From: Bacteroidota bacterium
GTDB lineage: Bacteria > Bacteroidota > Bacteroidia > Bacteroidales > VadinHA17
Direction: 5' to 3'
Length of the DNA stretch: 53,724 nt
Assembly (NCBI GenBank): GCA_016718875.1
Contig: JADKBL010000035.1
Coordinates: forward strand, 1 to 53,724
A program made the position numbers and the translations under genes. Numbering within the stretch: position 1 is the stretch's first letter; every line of letters begins with the position of its first letter. The notes under the pieces were generated by a model. That model searched no databases and was not told where the DNA came from. It saw only the letters and a program-made list of their open reading frames with translations. Positions 50,801 to 53,724 of this stretch are shown here, one piece after another.

Positions 50801-51523
50801 ATGAATGTGAAGAGTTTTTACCTGATACTGACTTCAATTCTGCTGTTAATACAGACGACATTATCTCAGGAAACGAGAGAAAGCTCATCCGGAATATTAT
50901 TCCGTGGTTTGGTTCTTGATGCCGGAACATTATCCCCTATTCCAAATTCACAGATTTATATTAACAATTCTTTAAAGGCTGTCAGTAACTCAGATGGTTC
51001 TTTTACTTTCTCCGTAAGCAAATCCGATACTGTAGTATTTAACAGCCTCGGATATAAACTGACCAGGTATCTTGTCAGTGATACCCTGAAAGGGCGGGAG
51101 TTTAATGCAGGTATTTTCATGAAAACTGATACTGTTGAAATAGGAGAGGTAATTATTATTCCAAGGCAGTCGACACTGCGATATGAGATCATGAATGCAC
51201 CACCCCGTACTCCGGGGATTATGGACAATGCCAAGAGTAATGTGGCAATATCTGCCTACCAGGGCAGAACAACCCAGGGCCAGCTTGGAGATCCAAGGGA
51301 TAATTATGCGGTAGTGAGCCAGCAACAGAAGACTATGGCTTATGAAAAGGGCGGAATTCCATCCGACCAGACTGTAGCTATCAGTCCATTCCTTATTATA
51401 CCGGCAGCATATCTGCTTATAAAAGGCCCTCCGGAAAGACCTTCTCCTATGAAGTCAACATTAACTACTGAGGAAGTTGATGAGATACATCGAAGGTATC
51501 TGGAAACTTCAAAAAAGAAGTGA
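50801..51523 (+). CDS. Secreted carboxypeptidase-regulatory-like domain protein
   Basis: The protein is 240 residues with a signal peptide ending near TLSQ. Residues about 28-110 form the carboxypeptidase-regulatory fold (LFRGLVLDAGTLSPIPNSQI, NSDGSFTFSVS and FNSLGYKLTRYLVSD). VEIGEVIIIPRQS follows as the linker to the usual outer-membrane part. The remaining 110 residues, rich in Pro and Gln, match no family I know. It begins 6 bp after the nitroreductase stop. Such proteins are envelope components in Bacteroidota; the function is not known. Confidence 0.75.
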   Translation: MNVKSFYLILTSILLLIQTTLSQETRESSSGILFRGLVLDAGTLSPIPNSQIYINNSLKAVSNSDGSFTFSVSKSDTVVFNSLGYKLTRYLVSDTLKGREFNAGIFMKTDTVEIGEVIIIPRQSTLRYEIMNAPPRTPGIMDNAKSNVAISAYQGRTTQGQLGDPRDNYAVVSQQQKTMAYEKGGIPSDQTVAISPFLIIPAAYLLIKGPPERPSPMKSTLTTEEVDEIHRRYLETSKKK

Positions 51524-51534
51524 CACGGTTTTCA

Positions 51535-51625
51535 GGAGTGAGGGGGAGAGAGGGAGACGGGGAGAAGGGGAGAGTGGGATAAAGACTACACCCAGAACCC
51601 GGAACCCAGCACCCAGCACCCACCA
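51535..51625. repeat. Purine-rich and ACCC-rich intergenic repeat
   Basis: The left half is GAGTGAGGGGGAGAGAGGGA and similar G/A runs (51535-51574). The right half repeats ACCCAGAACCCGGAACCCAG and CACCCAGCACCC (51591-51622). It ends at the stop of the convergent proline dehydrogenase gene. It differs in base composition from its neighbours. Confidence 0.6.
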
Positions 51626-52537
51626 TCATCCCTTGTAAAAAATCGCCTTGATAATATGTGTTGCCATTTTCGGATTTTCCTTCAGGCGTCGGGTTGAATA
51701 GCCAAACCATTGCTTGCCGAAAGGAACGTAAATTCTCATCTTGTGTCCATCAGCTACTATCTTGTCCCTGAGTTTTGGAGTTACGCCATATAGCATCTGG
51801 AATTCATACATATTGTTGGGAACATTGTATTTTCTGATCAGGTTGTAAGCACCTTCAATCAGTGGTTTGTCATGGGTTGCGATACCAACATAGATCCCGT
51901 TTTTCAGCATAAGTTCAAGGTCGTCAAGATAATGGGCATTTATCTCTTCATATTTTTTGAAAGCTATAGCTGAAGGTTCAACATAAATTCCTTTACAGAG
52001 TCTGAAATTTAAAGGATTAGCCTTTGAGTGAAGGTCCATCATTTTTTCAATGTCGCTGTGAGTCCTGCGCATGTAAGCCTGCAGAACCAGACCAACATTG
52101 GCAGGAAATTCACTTTTAAGTTTGCGGAAAAGTTCTATCTCCATATCAGTGCACGGGGAATCTTCCATATCAATACGGATAAAACTGTTGTATGATGCTG
52201 CTTTGGAAATAATTTCCCTTATATGATTGTAGCACAGTTCCTTGTCAATAAGAAGTCCGAAGCTTGTAGGCTTCAGGGATACATTCCCGTCTATTTTGTT
52301 TTTATTAATTACCTCAATGAGATTCAGGTATTCCAGTTTATTGACTTCAGCCTCTTCAGCAGTTTTTATGAACTCCCCCAGAACATCAAGGGTCACTTTG
52401 ATGTTATTGCTGTTGAAATTCCCTGATACGCGGATTGCATCGTCAATAGTTTCACCCGATATATATGACCTTGAAAAAATCCAGATGAACTTTTTAGGGA
52501 AGTACGGCAAAATTGAAGCAATTAGTTTGTTGAACAT
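51626..52537 (-). CDS. Proline dehydrogenase
   Basis: The protein is 303 residues, the short monofunctional form of ProDH. Substrate- and FAD-site motifs are in FIRIDMEDS, GLVLQAYMRRT, FRLCKGIYVEPS, GIATHDKPL, YEFQMLYGV, and the carboxylate-binding end YVPFGKQWFGYSTRRLKEN. It oxidises proline to pyrroline-5-carboxylate with electrons to the quinone pool. The P5C dehydrogenase is not adjacent. It is divergent from the ECF sigma gene. Confidence 0.92.
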   Translation of the reverse strand: MFNKLIASILPYFPKKFIWIFSRSYISGETIDDAIRVSGNFNSNNIKVTLDVLGEFIKTAEEAEVNKLEYLNLIEVINKNKIDGNVSLKPTSFGLLIDKELCYNHIREIISKAASYNSFIRIDMEDSPCTDMEIELFRKLKSEFPANVGLVLQAYMRRTHSDIEKMMDLHSKANPLNFRLCKGIYVEPSAIAFKKYEEINAHYLDDLELMLKNGIYVGIATHDKPLIEGAYNLIRKYNVPNNMYEFQMLYGVTPKLRDKIVADGHKMRIYVPFGKQWFGYSTRRLKENPKMATHIIKAIFYKG

Positions 52538-52618
52538 TTGAGTATATGTATCAGGTTTAACTTTAAATAGATTTAATACTTATAAAATGCTAAATAAGAA
52601 CATCCTTAAATATTTTTT

Positions 52619-52634
52619 AATGACCTTTGTCATT
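52619..52634. promoter_or_regulatory. Perfect 16-bp dyad in the ProDH-sigma gap
   Basis: AATGACCTTTGTCATT has 6-bp arms and a 4-base centre, followed by CACTGACAATGA, a partial repeat of the half-site. It lies 82 bp from the ProDH start and 104 bp from the sigma start and could be an operator for either gene. Confidence 0.4.
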
Positions 52635-52737
52635 CACTGACAATGAAAAAGAGCATTTTTTTACTTTATTTTGAAGATATTTTTCAGATAATGCAACCAT
52701 TGTTTTTAATCATATGTCTTAAAAGTGTCCTCAGTAT

Positions 52738-53301
52738 ATGATGAGCGACCAGCAAATAATTGAGGGATGTGCACGGCATGACAGAAGATCCCAACAGGTG
52801 CTATATGACAAGTACTCGAGATTTTTGCTTGGTGTTTGCATGAGGTACTCAATTGATAAGGAGGAAGCTGAGGATATACTGCAGGAGAGTTTTTTGAAAA
52901 TATATTTTAATATAAAGGAATATTCGGGAACAGGTTCTTTTACAGGCTGGTTGAGGAAGGTTGCCGTTAATACCGCAATTACTCATTATCACAAAAATCT
53001 GAAACACAGATATCATGTTGATATTGATGAGTATGTTTCGGTAGAGACAGGTGTTACAAGCTTTGAGGAGGATTTTTTTACCTCTGATGAGTTGTATAAT
53101 GTGCTTAACGAACTGCCGACGGGTTACAGGATGGTCTTTAATCTGTATGCTGTTGAAGGTTATAAGCATAAGGAGATTGCTGAAATGCTGAGTATCGATA
53201 CAAATACTTCGAAATCGCAGTACAGCAGAGCAAAAGCGGTGATCAGAGACAAACTTGAAAAACTGAGGGCACTGAGAAAGAGTTATCCCGGTAAAGGTTG
53301 A
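52738..53301 (+). CDS. ECF RNA polymerase sigma factor
   Basis: The protein is 187 residues (start ATGATG; the second ATG is also possible). Region 2 covers about residues 20-85 (YDKYSRFLLGVCMRYSIDKE and AEDILQESFLKIYFNIKEY, then GSFTGWLRKVAVNTAI). Region 4 covers about 115-170 (LPTGYRMVFNLYAVEGYKHK and IAEMLSIDTNTSKSQYSRAK). A short basic tail ends it. It is of the Bacteroidota group that pairs with small membrane anti-sigma proteins, and such a gene follows 42 bp later. Its regulon is unknown. Confidence 0.92.
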   Translation: MMSDQQIIEGCARHDRRSQQVLYDKYSRFLLGVCMRYSIDKEEAEDILQESFLKIYFNIKEYSGTGSFTGWLRKVAVNTAITHYHKNLKHRYHVDIDEYVSVETGVTSFEEDFFTSDELYNVLNELPTGYRMVFNLYAVEGYKHKEIAEMLSIDTNTSKSQYSRAKAVIRDKLEKLRALRKSYPGKG

Positions 53302-53343
53302 ATTTTAATGCAATAAGATAAATTGGACTCTGAAAGAGAAGAT

Positions 53344-53724
53344 ATGGAATTAAGAGAGTTGTTCAGGACCAGGCTGGAAAATACCGGTATTGATCCTGAT
53401 CCATCAGTTAATGCCAGGCTGATGAAAAAACTCGCCAGACGGGAATTTGTAACATTTAATCCCGCCAGGTTCAATGCCTATTATCTGGGTGGTCTTGTTG
53501 CTGCAGGTATCGCTGCAGTTATACTTCTTTCACCGTCTGAAAAGAGAGTTTTGCAGATCCCTGATAAGTCTGCAGAGCAGGTTGAGGTTTTGGTACAGGA
53601 GAAAACTGTAGTCCCCAATAATCAGAAGGAAGAATATAATGAAGGAATTAAATCATCAACAGAACAGCAGATAACTTCAAAAACATCAGAAAGAACAGCA
53701 GGTACCATCTCTGCAATAAACAAA
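53344..53724 (+). CDS. Anti-sigma-like membrane protein, partial (runs off the window)
   Basis: The frame is open from ATG at 53344 to the window end (127 codons). An in-frame TTG at 53323 would add seven residues. The N-terminal part (MELRELFRTRLENTGIDPDP, then SVNARLMKKLARREF) is a helical cytoplasmic segment, followed by one membrane helix at about residues 40-60 (AYYLGGLVAAGIAAVILLS) and a polar periplasmic region rich in Gln, Lys and Ser. No zinc-binding HxxxCxxC motif is present, so it is not of the classical ZAS type. Position after the ECF gene and the topology support an anti-sigma role. The C-terminus is not in the window. Confidence 0.68.
   Translation, partial: MELRELFRTRLENTGIDPDPSVNARLMKKLARREFVTFNPARFNAYYLGGLVAAGIAAVILLSPSEKRVLQIPDKSAEQVEVLVQEKTVVPNNQKEEYNEGIKSSTEQQITSKTSERTAGTISAINK

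Noticed and set aside
51465..51710. Minus-strand open frame of 81 codons over the G/A-rich tract
   Set aside because: It translates a repeat (LPFSPSPSLPLTP) and the end of two real genes.

Overview
The window reads as a chromosomal piece of a member of the Bacteroidota, most likely a Bacteroidales-type anaerobe. The grounds are promoter boxes of the TAnnTTTG type, a remnant of a type IX secretion (C-terminal sorting domain) cargo gene, many carboxypeptidase-regulatory-like and TonB-related envelope proteins, a paired-Skp/BamA cluster, a KorAB ferredoxin-dependent 2-oxoacid oxidoreductase, and futalosine-pathway menaquinone genes. No rRNA, tRNA, CRISPR array, phage or insertion sequence was recognised. 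The taxonomic call is an inference from gene content.

Region 1 (1-4.7 kb) contains no intact gene. On the minus strand it holds a degraded ECF sigma / anti-sigma-like / DUF4097-like set and an unrecognised membrane-protein remnant. On the plus strand it holds a broken T9SS cargo gene followed by a clear terminator. Frameshifts are dense here, continue at lower density to about 6.9 kb, and then stop, so either real gene decay or poor sequence quality near a contig end is possible.

Region 2 (4.7-16.3 kb) is the most unusual part. It begins with a BlaI/MecI-type repressor overlapping a BlaR1-like M56 peptidase gene whose C-terminal part carries carboxypeptidase-regulatory, plug-like and three TonB-C-like domains; this gene is frameshifted in four places. 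Then come a thioredoxin-fold lipoprotein, an 841-residue secreted protein with a plug domain but no barrel, two tandem paralogues with carboxypeptidase-regulatory domains, and a TPR protein. Two promoters in this region share a 41-bp block with 39 identical bases that contains an imperfect dyad. A similar dyad lies on the blaI promoter. I infer one envelope regulon controlled by the BlaI-like repressor.

Region 3 (16.3-30.7 kb) is mostly housekeeping. It has a PiT/CysP-type permease, an M19 dipeptidase, and a long minus-strand series: manA, a YwqK-like lipoprotein, engB, prs, rplY, pth, hslR, an acyltransferase, an SDR and a VOC protein. Next come udk with a DEDD exonuclease on the plus strand, and an alpha/beta hydrolase with pdxJ on the minus strand.

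Region 4 (30.7-39.1 kb) runs CBS protein-nadK, then two outer-membrane proteins-uppS-bamA-skp-skp (outer-membrane assembly and lipid carrier synthesis) up to a terminator, then murI.

Region 5 (39.2-52.5 kb) holds korA-korB, a 989-residue protein joining receiver-like domains to a PEP-synthase-type ATP-grasp domain, an OsmC protein, the queD-folE-fabD set, mqnB-mqnD, superoxide dismutase, a nitroreductase, a carboxypeptidase-regulatory-domain protein and a proline dehydrogenase. The right end carries an intact ECF sigma gene followed by the start of an anti-sigma-like membrane protein that runs off the window. The same type of pair is degraded at the left end.

Several intergenic repeat families (CACAGAG/CGCAAAG inverted repeats, a C/G-run element, short three-base-loop palindromes) sit between transcription units.
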